Shown here piece by piece: positions 26,263 to 37,285 of a stretch of 64,000 nt of DNA. This DNA is from Bombardia bombarda. Its lineage: Eukaryota > Ascomycota > Sordariomycetes > Sordariales > Lasiosphaeriaceae. Each line of letters starts with the position of its first letter. Position 1 is the first letter of the stretch. A program made the position numbers and the translations under genes. The notes beneath the pieces were generated by a model. The model saw only the letters and a list, made by a program, of their open reading frames with translations, had not been told where the DNA came from and searched no databases. Location: positions 930,001 through 994,000 of the forward strand of contig JAULSR010000004.1 in assembly GCA_030512295.1 (NCBI GenBank), in the 5' to 3' direction.

Positions 26263-26320
26263 AGGTATGTACCTACGTACCCCATACCTTTAGGTACCTA
26301 CCTAGGTACCTACTGTACCC
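26263..26320. repeat. Cluster of GGTACC / CCTAGG palindromic motifs
   Basis: Within about 60 bases there are repeated GTACCT, AGGTACC and CCTAGG words on both strands. The same words recur in at least ten other intergenic places in the window and not in coding exons that I inspected. Role unknown; it may be a degraded repeat or a sequence bias of fungal intergenic DNA. Confidence 0.6.
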
Positions 26321-27401
26321 GCCCGCCCCATCTCAGCTCCGCCGGCCGCCGCTCTTCTGGTCACCCCTCCGCCCCTCCTCGCCGCTCGGACAAAGCGATA
26401 ACCGACCTAAGTTTACAACAAACACAACACACTTACCAAACTGTGTAAAAATGCCCACGGTAAGGTGTAGATGTCTGCAAACTGCTGAATGGCGCGTTGG
26501 TTTGATGATGGCACTTTATTCCGCCGCTCTGACCGCAAACAACACCCAATCCTTGCGCGTTCGCATAATCCTAGTCAACCACGCGACAGGCCTGGGCATG
26601 CAGCCACACACACTCGTTCGGCCGTTCCTGCGGTTCCTGTTGCCGATCCCACTTCTTGCCCCATCGCATCGTCTTCCATTGCCCCCTGACCCCTTCGACC
26701 TGGGCTTGATTGCTTGGATTTTGTTTCCTCCCCCATGTGCTAAGATGTGCTGAGGTCACGTCCGTCTCAACTCCTACTTAAACTCGCCAACCTGCCAATT
26801 GGCCAACTATCCATCCCCTTGTTAGCCTCTTGTTCTGGCTGCCGTCGTTGCATCCGTACACCTCGTGGTCTGAAACTCTCTGACGCATAACCCATCCACT
26901 CCAGGGGGTCTTACGAATACCGGCGACTCCATCTTTCGTGTCTTGACGTGCGCAACCGGCTACTACACTACTACCGTCCGTCCTGCACTGCCTCGTTCCA
27001 CGTTGAACTTTGACGCTTCGCAGACAACAGAGATTTTAACACGCTTCGCTCTTCACGATATCTGCTGCACAGGAGGTCAGGCTACACCTGTTTCGATTTG
27101 TGCGCCACCCGTCCCAGAGCCTACACTTGAGCCAGCCACCGCTTTTATCCCTTGATTCGAGGGCACACATCGACCACCTCGTCAACCCGTGGCCCGCCCG
27201 TCAAGAGCAACGTCAGAGGCCATTGCTACACAGTACATTACACCACGACACAGCATCACCCTGTTGACCGGCCCGCCGTGCCCAGCACTGCCCTACTATC
27301 CAACTCAACCCTGATCACCCCCGTCTGTCTCGAATCGTCGCCAGCTGTTAATAAAAACATCACCTCCGCCATTACTGCGCTATCCTGCTCCTCTCGCCAC
27401 C

Positions 27402-28342
27402 ATGTCGACTCAAACACCGGCCCAGGAAGAGTTCGCAGACTTACTCGCAAAAGCCAGCGCAGGCAACAGCAGAGTACACCCCGAGGACCGGGACTACGAG
27501 GACAGAGAGGCTGCCCAGGACAGTGAGGACCAAGACGAAGAAGAGCGTTACCGAGCCAGCCAGATCGACGCAGCCATGCGCATGCCCACCGCCGACGGCC
27601 GCAGCGACGTCAGGCTCCCCCGACGGCGTTTGACCATGGCCACTACACAGGCGTGAAGGGCGTCATTGCCGATGCCCGGTCCTACGAGACGGCGCGGCGC
27701 ACCAATTGGAAGGATCGGGTGCGCGCCGCGCGCCGCAGTGTGTTTGGCATGGATAGTGTGAAACACGAGCGGAGTAGTGGCGCCGATAGCGACGGCAGCG
27801 GTGCCGAGGACCCCGATGAGGAGAACTTTTTGCAGCAATGGCGCGAGGCTCGGAGGCGCGAGCTCGAGGCCGATGACCGGTCCCCTATTGTGGTGAGGAA
27901 CCGGAGGACGAGTCCTAGCTTGCGGCTGTTTGGTCGTATGGACGAGGTTGATGCGATGGGATATCTCGACGCGATCGAAAAGGTCGGGAGAGAGACCGTT
28001 GTTGTGGTGTTTGTCTATGATCACGAGGTAAGGCTGGGCTGTGCTATTGCATTCTGTCCTAACATGAGTAAACTTACTGACCTGTACTATTAGTCCTCCG
28101 TGTCGGCGACAGTCGAGGCTGCCCTCTACCCTCTTGTGGGCACGTATCCCACCGTTCACTTCGTCAAGGTCCACTACGAGGACATTGAATTCGACAATGC
28201 CGGCGTCCCAGCAATCCTCGGGTACCGGAACCAAGGAGATCTCTTTGCCAACTTGACCGCCTTGGTTGAGATGATTCCAGACGACGAGGACTTCGACAGT
28301 GACTCGCTCAGGCGGTTATTTTCAAAGCACGGCATTTTGTGA
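27402..28342 (+). CDS. bdm1: Phosducin-like protein (BDM-1/PhnA type), frameshifted
   Basis: Exons 27402-28027 and 28094-28342 flank a 66-nt intron with a CTGAC branch site. The N-terminus (STQTPAQEEFADLLAKAS, HPEDRDYEDRE, IDAAMRMP) and the block TGVKGVIADARSYETAR are typical of fungal phosducins. The C-terminal part from about residue 180 is the thioredoxin-like domain (YLDAIEKVGRETVVVVFVYD, TVHFVKVHYEDIEFDNAGVP). These proteins act with the CCT chaperonin to fold G-beta and assemble G-beta-gamma; Cryphonectria BDM-1 is needed for G-beta accumulation. The frame changes near residue 73: a five-C run at 27617-27621 needs one more C to join the two conserved halves. With it the product is 291 residues. 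As given, the first frame stops at 27656. Confidence 0.88.
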
Positions 28343-30676
28343 GCGTTTATGACCGTGATAGCGCCTCTTTTTTTATTTTTTTTTATTTTTTTTATTTAAT
28401 ATCTATGTCTACGAAAGAGCAGCGGAAATACCCCTCTTGCCGCCGCCACGACTCTCGCTGGGTCCATCGGGCCTGTGGTTATGTTTGGTCTTGGTCGTTT
28501 TGCATATCTAGATTCTGGTCCAGTCTAGGGGTTTGTGTGATCAGGGTGGGAAAGTCACCATTTTGCGTGCGCATGACTGTTATGCCTGAAGAGGGTTGAG
28601 AGACCACCACAATGTGGGCCGGAGTTCTTTTGCACATTTATGACCTATCTACCTTATCTGCTTGTATATATTCAGTTCTTGTAATACTATGACGGAATCT
28701 TCCTCGTTTATGGCTTCCTGAATAACGAGGAGACTGCTTTCAGCTGCTCGTCACTCTCCCCCTTTCTCCCCCCTGAAGTCGTGACGAATTGCCGGCACTG
28801 GCTAGACTAGTGGAGAAAGAAAGCCCACTCCGAATGATGCTAAACTAATACTGGGTAGATAACGACATCATTGTAGATCTCGTCACTGGGCTATTTCTTC
28901 TCTGAAGCTGCGCATGGGATAGGTACTCAACCGCATCAGCCCGCATGCTCAAGTGCCCGAATTCTCCCAATATTGGTGGGGTGGGCAAGTCGAACTTGCT
29001 GTGGAGACTTGAGTCCAGGGGAGACATGCGTCGAAACCTTTGACTTGGATGGCGGGATAGGAGGTGGGGACAAGCTAGAGAGCTCCAAGACCTGACACCT
29101 GAGGTACGGTACTTTACCCACTCATCCACCAAGGTGCCCATCTAGGTATACCGGTACCGTACAGTAGAAGTACCTAGGTAGGCTTTGGGACATCGGAGGA
29201 GAGGCGAGGAGGAGGAGCAAGACGATATATACGTTTTGGGCAAAAAGAACAAACTCATTTAAAATGACAATCGACTGAGGAACAGCTAATAAGCTCCAGA
29301 ACTTAACACTTGGCTGAATACTTTGCGGTGCATACTTTGCGACGAAACTCATGAAATAATTGACTCTGCAAATGCCAGGCGCGTTTAACAGATGTCGTCT
29401 TCAAATGCCCTATCAAACCTCCGTGAAGTGGGCTTTATCGGGAGCATCTGCCCCACAGTGGACTCCAAAAGCGAAAGTGAGTGACGAAGAGGATGACAAG
29501 GATGATTCACACAGGTCACTCGCCTACCAAAAGACGTGGCACGGTACTGCGGGCTACCCCTCCATATGATAACCGCGCCCGCCACGTCCTAGGTAACCTT
29601 GCATCTCGCATGGTGACGGGATGGGCCCCACTATCCACTAACAGTTCCTTGAGGAATGCGCTGCTCTTTGTGATAGCAGTACCATGTTAGTTCAATGGTG
29701 ACTGAAGCAAGCACTTTGCTCGGGTGACACTTTGCTCGCCCACGCGTCGTCGTCTTTCATTCCCGCGGGCGGGCTAGCAGCACCAGGGCACCAACTAGGT
29801 TGGTACTTGTTGTCTGTCAGGCTGAGGTACCGTGCCAGCAGCTTCCCCACGGCACCTAACCAGCACCTACTGTAGTAGTAATCTAGTCCAAGGCCGGGCA
29901 GGTTCGCAGATAGCTGCTGACTTCACTCGCCAAGGTGGCTCGTATCACTGCCCGGAGGAGCCCATCTGCATCCCACCTCACCACTGCACATCCGCACCTT
30001 CCCTCCATCTCCCAACTTCACCCGACGACGACCTTGTTCTGGCATCCAACTTAGCTTTCCCTGCGCTGTGATACTTCTTCATTCAACAACGTATCGGGCG
30101 CCTTGTTACAGCAGCTCGTTCTATACTTTGGCAACCTATCATACCTTATTTCCATTCAGCTTACAGGGGGCGCCTTTGACTTTCTCGCTGGCTGCCTGCA
30201 ACCGATAACGTTCCGGATCCAGAACAGCCACCTACCAAAGTGCGTTTCCGAGCTCCTTCCCCACCCCCGCTGCCAACACAAGGCAACCTTCCTCTGTTGA
30301 AGGCAGACGTCGTCCATTCTCCATCTATAAACCCCAGCCAAGGATTGCGACCTGAGTGCCTTCTGGGCTCAGAAATAAATCTCTGGCTACCTTAGTTAGT
30401 GCTTTCCGTTCTCTTCGTCCTGTCATTCGCAAAAGCCCTCGTTCGTGCCTTCCTCGCATTCCCATCTCCCCTCTATATCCACCCAACCTTGACTTCGAGT
30501 GCCCCTCCCACTCTTGTGTCAGCACCTTGCCTACCTCACATTCATTTCTTGCACTCCTCCCTTCGCATGTCTTCCCAGTCTTCCCCCAACTGCTTATCGA
30601 CATTGGTCCTTCCTTACCTGATGGAACATTAACGCACGCCGTGACATCCGCGAGGCTGACATTCTTTGCCTGCGTT
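28343..30676. other. Gap between phosducin and the 899-residue protein gene
   Basis: 2.3 kb. It begins with a T-rich 3' flank (TTTTTATTT repeats at 28369-28400). GGTACCTAGG-like motifs lie near 29143-29180. From about 29830 the DNA is C-rich, consistent with a promoter and long leader. The frame of the next gene is open upstream to 30356 and could add 107 residues, but that extension has no protein-like character. Confidence 0.55.
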
Positions 30677-33376
30677 ATGGAGTCACAGAAAGACGACCAT
30701 CCACGAGAATCTTCGACGAGCAACGCGAGCAATATTAGCAGCGCCGCTCCTCAACACACGCAACCAAAGCAACCTACAATCTCGACATCTGTACCGGCTC
30801 TCCGGTTTCCCATACCGCAGGGCAACCAACGCCTTGCCAACTGGGTATCAAATAGCTCGCCCGACATACTGCAACCGCCCATTATGTCGGACACAAGCAG
30901 CTTGGCCGATTCGGCCTACGAAATCATCAACAGCACCGATGGCGAAAGCCAAGAGGACCACCTAACCGAGTCTACGGGCTCGCTCGAGGTGCCCCGCCCC
31001 GATGACGTCCATAGCCTCGATGGATCCGAGAACCGCTACGACAGTGACTCAGACGACGACTCTGCTCACTCGTCTCGTGCTTCCTCAATTAGATATGCCG
31101 ATCAGGTCCTCCAAAGGGCTTCCACTACACATCTTCCAACCAATACTTTGCAGTTTGGTTCTCCTTCTGAGGGGTCCGGTAATGTCTCCCAGTCTATCGA
31201 GTTTCAGGAAGAAGATGGGGATAATCCCATCATCTTGGGCAAGATCTCAGTGAAACATGCTGTCTGGGAGCTCGATGAGAAAGACACCGCCACCATAACA
31301 ACGGGGCTTAACATGTCAGACCCCCCAAAGCGTCTTGTCGCAGCCATTCGCCAGACCATGTCGCAGGCCTATCTATCCACTAAAGAACCGCTAAGAGTTC
31401 TTTACGTCGGCAACGCGGATGCCCAGAGAGGCATCGTTCTCAAGATTTCCAACGCAATCTGGGCCTCACCAAATATCGGTGCTAGGGACGAGGATGTCTT
31501 TGGTAGACACCGCGAGGGGGTGTACAACATCGTCCCTATTTCCTCTTTCGGCCCCACGCCGGAGCTTGATCTCATGGAGGCATCGCACTACCAGATCAAG
31601 GTTGAGCACTGCACGTCTGCCAGGGAGGTAATTCACGAGGGGGCATCGTTCCCTAGTGATATCGTGTACTCGATCACCATTGAGCATGATAAAACCTACA
31701 AATCCCTCTTCTCCCCCAGCGGTTCCAACATTCAGCCAAAATGGACCCTGCCGCACATCGCCATCTTCTATTGTGCGGAGGACGATGACGAAGAAGATGA
31801 GCGGACCAAAGATATTGCCTGGGAGTTCATGAATCGACATGGCGTTCCTTCCGTCTTCATCCGTGAATCTCAGTCCTTTGTCAAGCCCTCGTCTTGGGGC
31901 CGCTGGAAGAACTTCATCGACCCGCACGCGGTCCACGTGTGCCTCGAGTCTCGGGACCCAGAGAGACCGATCGATCCTCAGCGTTTTCCCATCGACCTAG
32001 CGTCGTTTGAGAACATCGATGCCAGACAGATGAACCGCAATCTTGCATACTTGACAGGTTTGTCGGAGATACCCGAGGAGACCACTGCTTCGGAGAAGGA
32101 GACTCAGAAGACCAAGGTCATACTGGATCTGGACACACTAAAGGCATGGCTTTCAAATCCATCTCGTTCTCAAGCTATCGAGACCATTAAGCACAACAAG
32201 TGGATAATGGCCCTGATGTTGCCTATTCTCTCATGGCTTATCACCTCGCTCCTCTTCGCAGCCTTTGGGGGGCAAGCAATGGTTGGCAGCCCACAGACTG
32301 TCCAGAAAATCCCGTTGTCCGGTGTTCTCGGTGTGTCAACAGCAACTTGTGCCGGGTTTTCTGCCACATCTTCCGTCCAGGCCCCCACATCCACGTCAAC
32401 AGTTGTAATCAACGTTACTTCCACCAAAACAGTCCAGATCAGCCACGTGCAGCCATCGACTAGTAGCCTGGCTTCCGCTCTGTCTTTTGCTGGCCTGCTG
32501 TCCGACAAGCCCTCGAGCGTCCCTTCCGAGCCGGAAGCAAAGAAGACCACCTGTGCGGCCAAAAGGTTTAGTCAAACAGAGATCCTGGTGACGATTCCTT
32601 CTGGAAGCAAATCCTCATGGCTTGCGAAGGGCGCCATTGATGTCGACGTATATCGTGGCGAGGAGCTCATCAAGACGAAGCTGTCTTCAGTGGATGAGGG
32701 TATTCTCCTCGAGCTTCCAGCAAAGGATGCCTATGGTGCTCTGAACGTATCCGTCGTCACGACCCGCAGGCCTAGAATTAACGAGACCTTTGTTGTTGAC
32801 TTTGGCAAGCCTGTAATGGTTGAGGCATTCGAAGCTGGTATGCATATGCTGCAAGATATTGCAAAGGCGGTTTCGTATACCGCAGACGGAGCTGTGCATT
32901 TGGTTGAGGATACATGCGCACCCGCTTCTCGTCTCCTTGAGAACGTCGTCAAAGCTGGCAAAGCCGCCCAAAGTCATTGCGAGGAGACTGTCAGCCGGGT
33001 CAAACACTCTCTTGGTCCAAACGATATGGCTCAGCTTCTAAAGGTCACCAAGGACCATATGTCGCGCCAAATCAAGATAGCAGAGAAGATGCGCGATGGA
33101 GTCGACATTTCCATCCTCCAGGCCCAGATAGCTTCCAGACTCTGGTGGCTCAAGTTCCAGGGAAAGACTGAGGAATACGCCGAGTATGAGCGTAACGCAT
33201 CCCGCTTTCTCAGAACTAAGTATGAAGAGATGATCCGGGCCAATACGGAGCAACAGAAAGATGCGCCAAAAGAATCTTGGAACTTCCTCGGCAAACTTGC
33301 ATTCCAGAGACAGAAGGACGACGTCAAATCACGAGGCAATGCCAAGGATAGTCGTTGGATGAAGATCGTGGGTTGA
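30677..33376 (+). CDS. Unrecognised protein with a single membrane span
   Basis: A single exon of 899 residues from the ATG at 30677; I do not recognise the family. Residues 1-180 are acidic, Ser-rich and disordered, with a patch at 81-84 (YEII, after ADSA) that fits the short Atg8-interacting pattern. Residues about 200-460 look like an alpha/beta domain (LRVLYVGNADAQRG at 239; PHIAIFYCAEDDDEEDE). A single strong hydrophobic stretch lies at about 510-531 (WIMALMLPILSWLITSLLF). A Ser/Thr/Val-rich linker, a beta-rich stretch (about 626-710) and a long charged helical region (about 712-885) follow. There is no signal peptide, so it is probably anchored in the ER, nuclear or another internal membrane. 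An ATG at 30356 in frame would add 107 residues, which I regard as leader. Coding nature is firm from length and codon pattern; function is unknown. Confidence 0.8.
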   Translation: MESQKDDHPRESSTSNASNISSAAPQHTQPKQPTISTSVPALRFPIPQGNQRLANWVSNSSPDILQPPIMSDTSSLADSAYEIINSTDGESQEDHLTESTGSLEVPRPDDVHSLDGSENRYDSDSDDDSAHSSRASSIRYADQVLQRASTTHLPTNTLQFGSPSEGSGNVSQSIEFQEEDGDNPIILGKISVKHAVWELDEKDTATITTGLNMSDPPKRLVAAIRQTMSQAYLSTKEPLRVLYVGNADAQRGIVLKISNAIWASPNIGARDEDVFGRHREGVYNIVPISSFGPTPELDLMEASHYQIKVEHCTSAREVIHEGASFPSDIVYSITIEHDKTYKSLFSPSGSNIQPKWTLPHIAIFYCAEDDDEEDERTKDIAWEFMNRHGVPSVFIRESQSFVKPSSWGRWKNFIDPHAVHVCLESRDPERPIDPQRFPIDLASFENIDARQMNRNLAYLTGLSEIPEETTASEKETQKTKVILDLDTLKAWLSNPSRSQAIETIKHNKWIMALMLPILSWLITSLLFAAFGGQAMVGSPQTVQKIPLSGVLGVSTATCAGFSATSSVQAPTSTSTVVINVTSTKTVQISHVQPSTSSLASALSFAGLLSDKPSSVPSEPEAKKTTCAAKRFSQTEILVTIPSGSKSSWLAKGAIDVDVYRGEELIKTKLSSVDEGILLELPAKDAYGALNVSVVTTRRPRINETFVVDFGKPVMVEAFEAGMHMLQDIAKAVSYTADGAVHLVEDTCAPASRLLENVVKAGKAAQSHCEETVSRVKHSLGPNDMAQLLKVTKDHMSRQIKIAEKMRDGVDISILQAQIASRLWWLKFQGKTEEYAEYERNASRFLRTKYEEMIRANTEQQKDAPKESWNFLGKLAFQRQKDDVKSRGNAKDSRWMKIVG

Positions 33377-34574
33377 GCCGCCGGTTGCGACTGAGTGTTT
33401 CGTTTTTTTAATTTTATTTCGACGGATTAACGGTAGGGCGGGCGGAGGACACACCACGGTACACGGTATACCTTCTGTGGTTGGGATCATGGCCAGGTAT
33501 CTGGAATGGAGTTGCGCGGTTTTTGCTCTTGATTTGCTGTTCGAGTGTGGGATGCATATGTTTTTTTTATTCGACCCTGGGTTATATATCATATTGGCCT
33601 TGTCATTCGTCTTGGACGGGCTGTAGGAGGTATCTTCTTGGCGGCGGTTAGTCTGGCCACCCACTCATATCTACCCATGATAGAGGAAACACGCATTAGA
33701 TGATGCCCAAAGGGGGCATGACACTACATCTTTTGGAAGACGGGGGGATATAGCACAGTCGGTGGCCCGGCTAAGGGGGGGAACGGGGTCGCTCTAGAAC
33801 TGCTGGCGCAAGCGCGTTGGACTTTCTAGGCTGCATCCTGACTCACATAGTAACTACCTACTTGAGAGTAACGAGAAAGTTTGCCTAGAATAAAGACTCT
33901 ACTTATGAAATGCACGGTGCTTCATGTGGTGATTGATTGCCAGGGTGTCTGGCTGCGATTTTTACGTGGATGTGTGAACTGTATCGGCTGCACGAATATT
34001 ATAGCTGAGCATGACTCAACCATACGGTGCTGTATGTATGCACTGGTTGTTTACATGGTAGGTTCTGTAATTGCTCAGTAATTTCAGCGACCCACAGCTG
34101 CCGCACAGACTGGGCATGACCCAACTACTGCCCAATGTGGCTTGTCTGCATGCACTTGCCTCTGGAGTTGCGACCCAATCAGCATGGCAGGCCGTGGTTT
34201 GCAGTCCCGCCGTTTGTTGATTTTCGGGAGTGAGGGGCAATGGTTTTTAGATCTTTCCAATTTCACCAACTTGGGCGCCTACAAGCTACATACGAAAGAA
34301 CAAAACAGATAACAAGCTGTCCAACGCTACTCTATCCTTCTAGCAAAGACTTGCAGCATACGGTACGTCGGCTCGAATGCTTTTTTGGTCCTCCCCCGGT
34401 CATTTCTTTTCCAAAATCTACCCCGCCTTGCCCTCTGGCCCGGCTGGCTCACAAGCCCCAAGCCATGGCGGGGTGGTTTTCGTGATGCAAGCAAGCCCGC
34501 CCGTCTTCTGAACCCGATCGCTCATGCGCGCTCTCACATACAGATACCAGATAGCTTCATCAAACCTCGCCAAC
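33377..34574. other. Gap before the RanBP1 gene
   Basis: 1.2 kb containing the 3' flank of the 899-residue protein gene and the promoter of the Ran-binding protein gene. No coding frame or RNA gene is recognised. A short pyrimidine-rich tract lies near 34385-34440 upstream of the start. Confidence 0.55.
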
Positions 34575-35767
34575 ATGTCTGCCGAAAACACCGATAAGCC
34601 GATCGAGGAGGTCAAGGTCGAGGAGACCTCCCAGGAGGTATGTTGCTGTCGTCTTTCTTGTCGCTGTCGCCCACTTTCCCCCGCCATTCTTTCCTGTCTG
34701 TCCCATTACGATCTGCAAACCTGCAAGGCCCCCATGAGATGACGTGCGCCATCCGGCTCGACATCGTACATTTGGCGGTCATGGGTTCTCCTGAGTTGCT
34801 CGTGGTGTTTAACTACTATCTTACCTCTCGTGGTCCTCAATAACTACCCCATACAAAAGATGCTGTACCTTGACTGATGGTGCTTCGCCACGCTTTCAGA
34901 CTGCCGCCACCGCGCCCGCACCCGCGGCCGTGGCCGACGACAAGCCCGCCGTTACCACCAGCTCCGTGTTCTCCATGTTCGGCGGTGGTGCCAAGAAGGA
35001 GAAGAAGGACGACGATGCGGATCGTGGCGATAACTCTGGCAGCGCCAAGGCCCAACGTGAGGCTGCTGCGGCTGCCAAGGAGGGTGACGATGTTAGTCTT
35101 TGTCCTTCCGATAGTTATTCTGATGAAGTGCAGCTTGCTAATATGATGATGGTACATGTAGGAGGAGGCGCCCCCAGAGTCTGAGGACATCCATTTCGAG
35201 CCTGTCGTCCACTTGACCGAGAAGGTCGAGGTCAAGACCAACGAGGAGTCCGAGGAGCAGCTTTTCAAGATGCGGGCCAAGCTTTTTAAGTTCGTACGGG
35301 AAACTAGCGAGTGGAAGGAGCGTGGTACCGGTGACGTTCGCCTGCTCAAGCACCTCGAGAACGGCAAGACCCGCCTCGTCATGCGCCGTGACAAGACCCT
35401 CAAGGTCTGCGCCAACCACTACAGTATGTATAATTCGCCATTATTGGAGCTTTCAAATGTGCTAATGCTATGATTAGTCGTTCCCGAGATGAAGCTTTCC
35501 CCCAACGTCGGCTCGGACCGCAGCTGGGTCTGGAACGCTGCCGCTGATGTGAGCGAGGGTGAGCCCGAGGCTGTCACCCTGGCCATCCGGTTTGCCAACT
35601 CGGACAACGCAAACCAGTTCAAGGATGCCTTCATCAAGGCCCAGAAGGATAACGAGGCTCTCTTCGGATCTGCAGAGGCGGCTGAGACAGCGGCACCGGC
35701 GGCTGAGGAGACCAAGGAGGAGGCTAAGGAGGAGGCTAAGGAGGAGGTCAAGGAGGTGACCTCGTAG
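34575..35767 (+). CDS. YRB1: Ran-binding protein 1 (Yrb1 type)
   Basis: Four exons: 34575-34637, 34900-35091, 35162-35423 and 35478-35767. They join in phase to 268 residues. The Ran-binding domain begins at about residue 90 (DIHFEPVVHLTEKVEVKT), then EEQLFKMRAKLFKFV, WKERGTGDVRLLKH, RLVMRRDKTLKVCANHYIVP and SWVWNAAADVSEGEPE. It runs to about residue 225. The C-terminal tail is a repeated acidic/basic run (EETKEEAKEEAKEEVKEV). RanBP1 works with RanGAP to release Ran-GTP from export complexes in the cytoplasm. The N-terminal 85 residues are Ala/Lys-rich and variable. The first intron is 262 nt, the longest in the window; the rest are 54-70 nt. Assignment is firm. Confidence 0.95.
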
Positions 35768-37285
35768 GTTGTTGTGATTTGACTTTTTATGGACATGAGC
35801 TCAGGAATAAGTGCACACCTCCCATCACAATACCATCTCTCACCTGGAGGCCAATGCGTATGACGAGGTTTACGGATGGACACGAATTATTAACACAGAG
35901 AGAGAGCATGGAACATCCTCTACTTGTATGCAGGAGAAACACTGGTCTTCTTGACAGCGAAGGATTCAAGGCACGGCAGTTGTAGATAGACCAGATATCT
36001 TTCAGGACCCCCCTTCCCCCCTACCCACACACCATTTCATAGCAATCCCAAGCTTCTTACCGCCCCAGCCCTCTTTGAGCTGTATTATACGTTTAGAATT
36101 TCATTCAAGTATTTTGTCATGTGTTGCTTTTGTGCTGCAGGCCGTTACTACCGGTTTCATCAAAGTGAGAATATAGTGAAGATCGTGAAAGCCCGGACCC
36201 AGGAAGTTTGCCGACAGCAATAAAAGGTTTCTCCCTTTAGAATTTTTTCCGCCTGATCTTTGACGTGGTGTTTGCTTCTTGACAAACAACTCCCAAAAAG
36301 GACTTAGACCGTCCTGAATGTCTTCTGCGATATCTCATTCAGCTCCCTCAGACCTCGACTGGCCGGCCTTCTACATACAAATAGCTATTTTGACCCTTCT
36401 GATCATCTACATTTCTTCCACTTTCAATAACGCCAAATCAATGATCACATATCAACCTCAAGCTCATATAACCTTTCTCTCCTATTCACGTCGAATCCTC
36501 TTCAATACCCTCACCGTGCTCCAGTCGTGAGGGCTGGCTCACCGAGAAGCCTTCACCGTAGCAGGCACACCCCTCTCGTGGGTTTAGCGCATCACGTACC
36601 CCAGTCACGCTTCAGAAGGTTTTCAGCCACTTGTATATCAAAATGGTGTACACTCGCCACAGCGCCACGGCGTCCACTGGAGCTGGAGGAGGTACGTGCA
36701 GACCGCAGACCCAGAAGCGTGGATTGATTGATTGATTTCACGCGAACGCCCGACCCCCCAACCCCGACAACGTCCAATGACATAGGTGATGCACTTGAGC
36801 GGAATCAACCTTGGCCCATCTGCACCACCAACTGCTCACGCTTGCGATATTGTACTAAATCAGACGCACCCACGAACCCCATCGCCGTGACGTCCTGACC
36901 ACACCTCCTTCCGCAGTTTTGACCCTGCTATCTGCCTCTCCCTCGACTCCTTTTACATAAGGTTCAGAGCGATCCACACACGAACCTACACGCTTTGCCT
37001 TCTTTACACTTGCACCGATTGCCAAAGTTGTACAAATTTTGTTTCCCCCAGACACGCCCGAATTCGCTACGATCTTGTTTCTCCGCCGAGAAAGCACTTT
37101 TTTTTTATGTAAAACGACCGAACGAGGTACTAACGCAAGCTGCCACCGGAATTTAAGCGGCCGAACAGGAGGCTCAGCTCCAGCAGAACTATCAGGACCA
37201 CCAGGTTCTCCAAGAGATCGTCGCGAGAGAGCCTCACAGGAGTACGCGCCCGCAACGCACGCGAAGAGGCCCAGGATTCGGCACG
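35768..37285. other. Gap between RanBP1 and TAF14
   Basis: 1.5 kb. The first 500 bases are a 3' flank. A 70-residue frame at 36318-36530 contains one hydrophobic stretch but lacks splice support and a familiar sequence; I do not call it a gene. The segment 36730-37285 is probably the promoter and leader of TAF14. Confidence 0.5.

Larger units (their letters stand above)
22420..27401. other. 5 kb gap between G-beta and phosducin genes
   Basis: The left 2 kb is T-rich with many short runs, including the 15-T run at 24582-24596, and probably includes the G-beta 3' UTR. The middle part 24660-26250 is AT-richer, with no coding signal. A cluster of GGTACC/CCTAGG motifs is at 26263-26320. From about 26330 the sequence is CT-rich and probably forms the promoter and long leader of the phosducin gene. 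An ATG at 26451 in good context (AAAATGCC) is followed after nine bases by a GTAAGG donor-like site. I could not follow it into a protein, so it may be an upstream ORF or a spliced leader. Confidence 0.5.

Noticed and set aside
36318..36530. 70-residue frame with one hydrophobic stretch
   Set aside because: Small, isolated, no recognisable homology and no supporting splice signals; plausible by chance.
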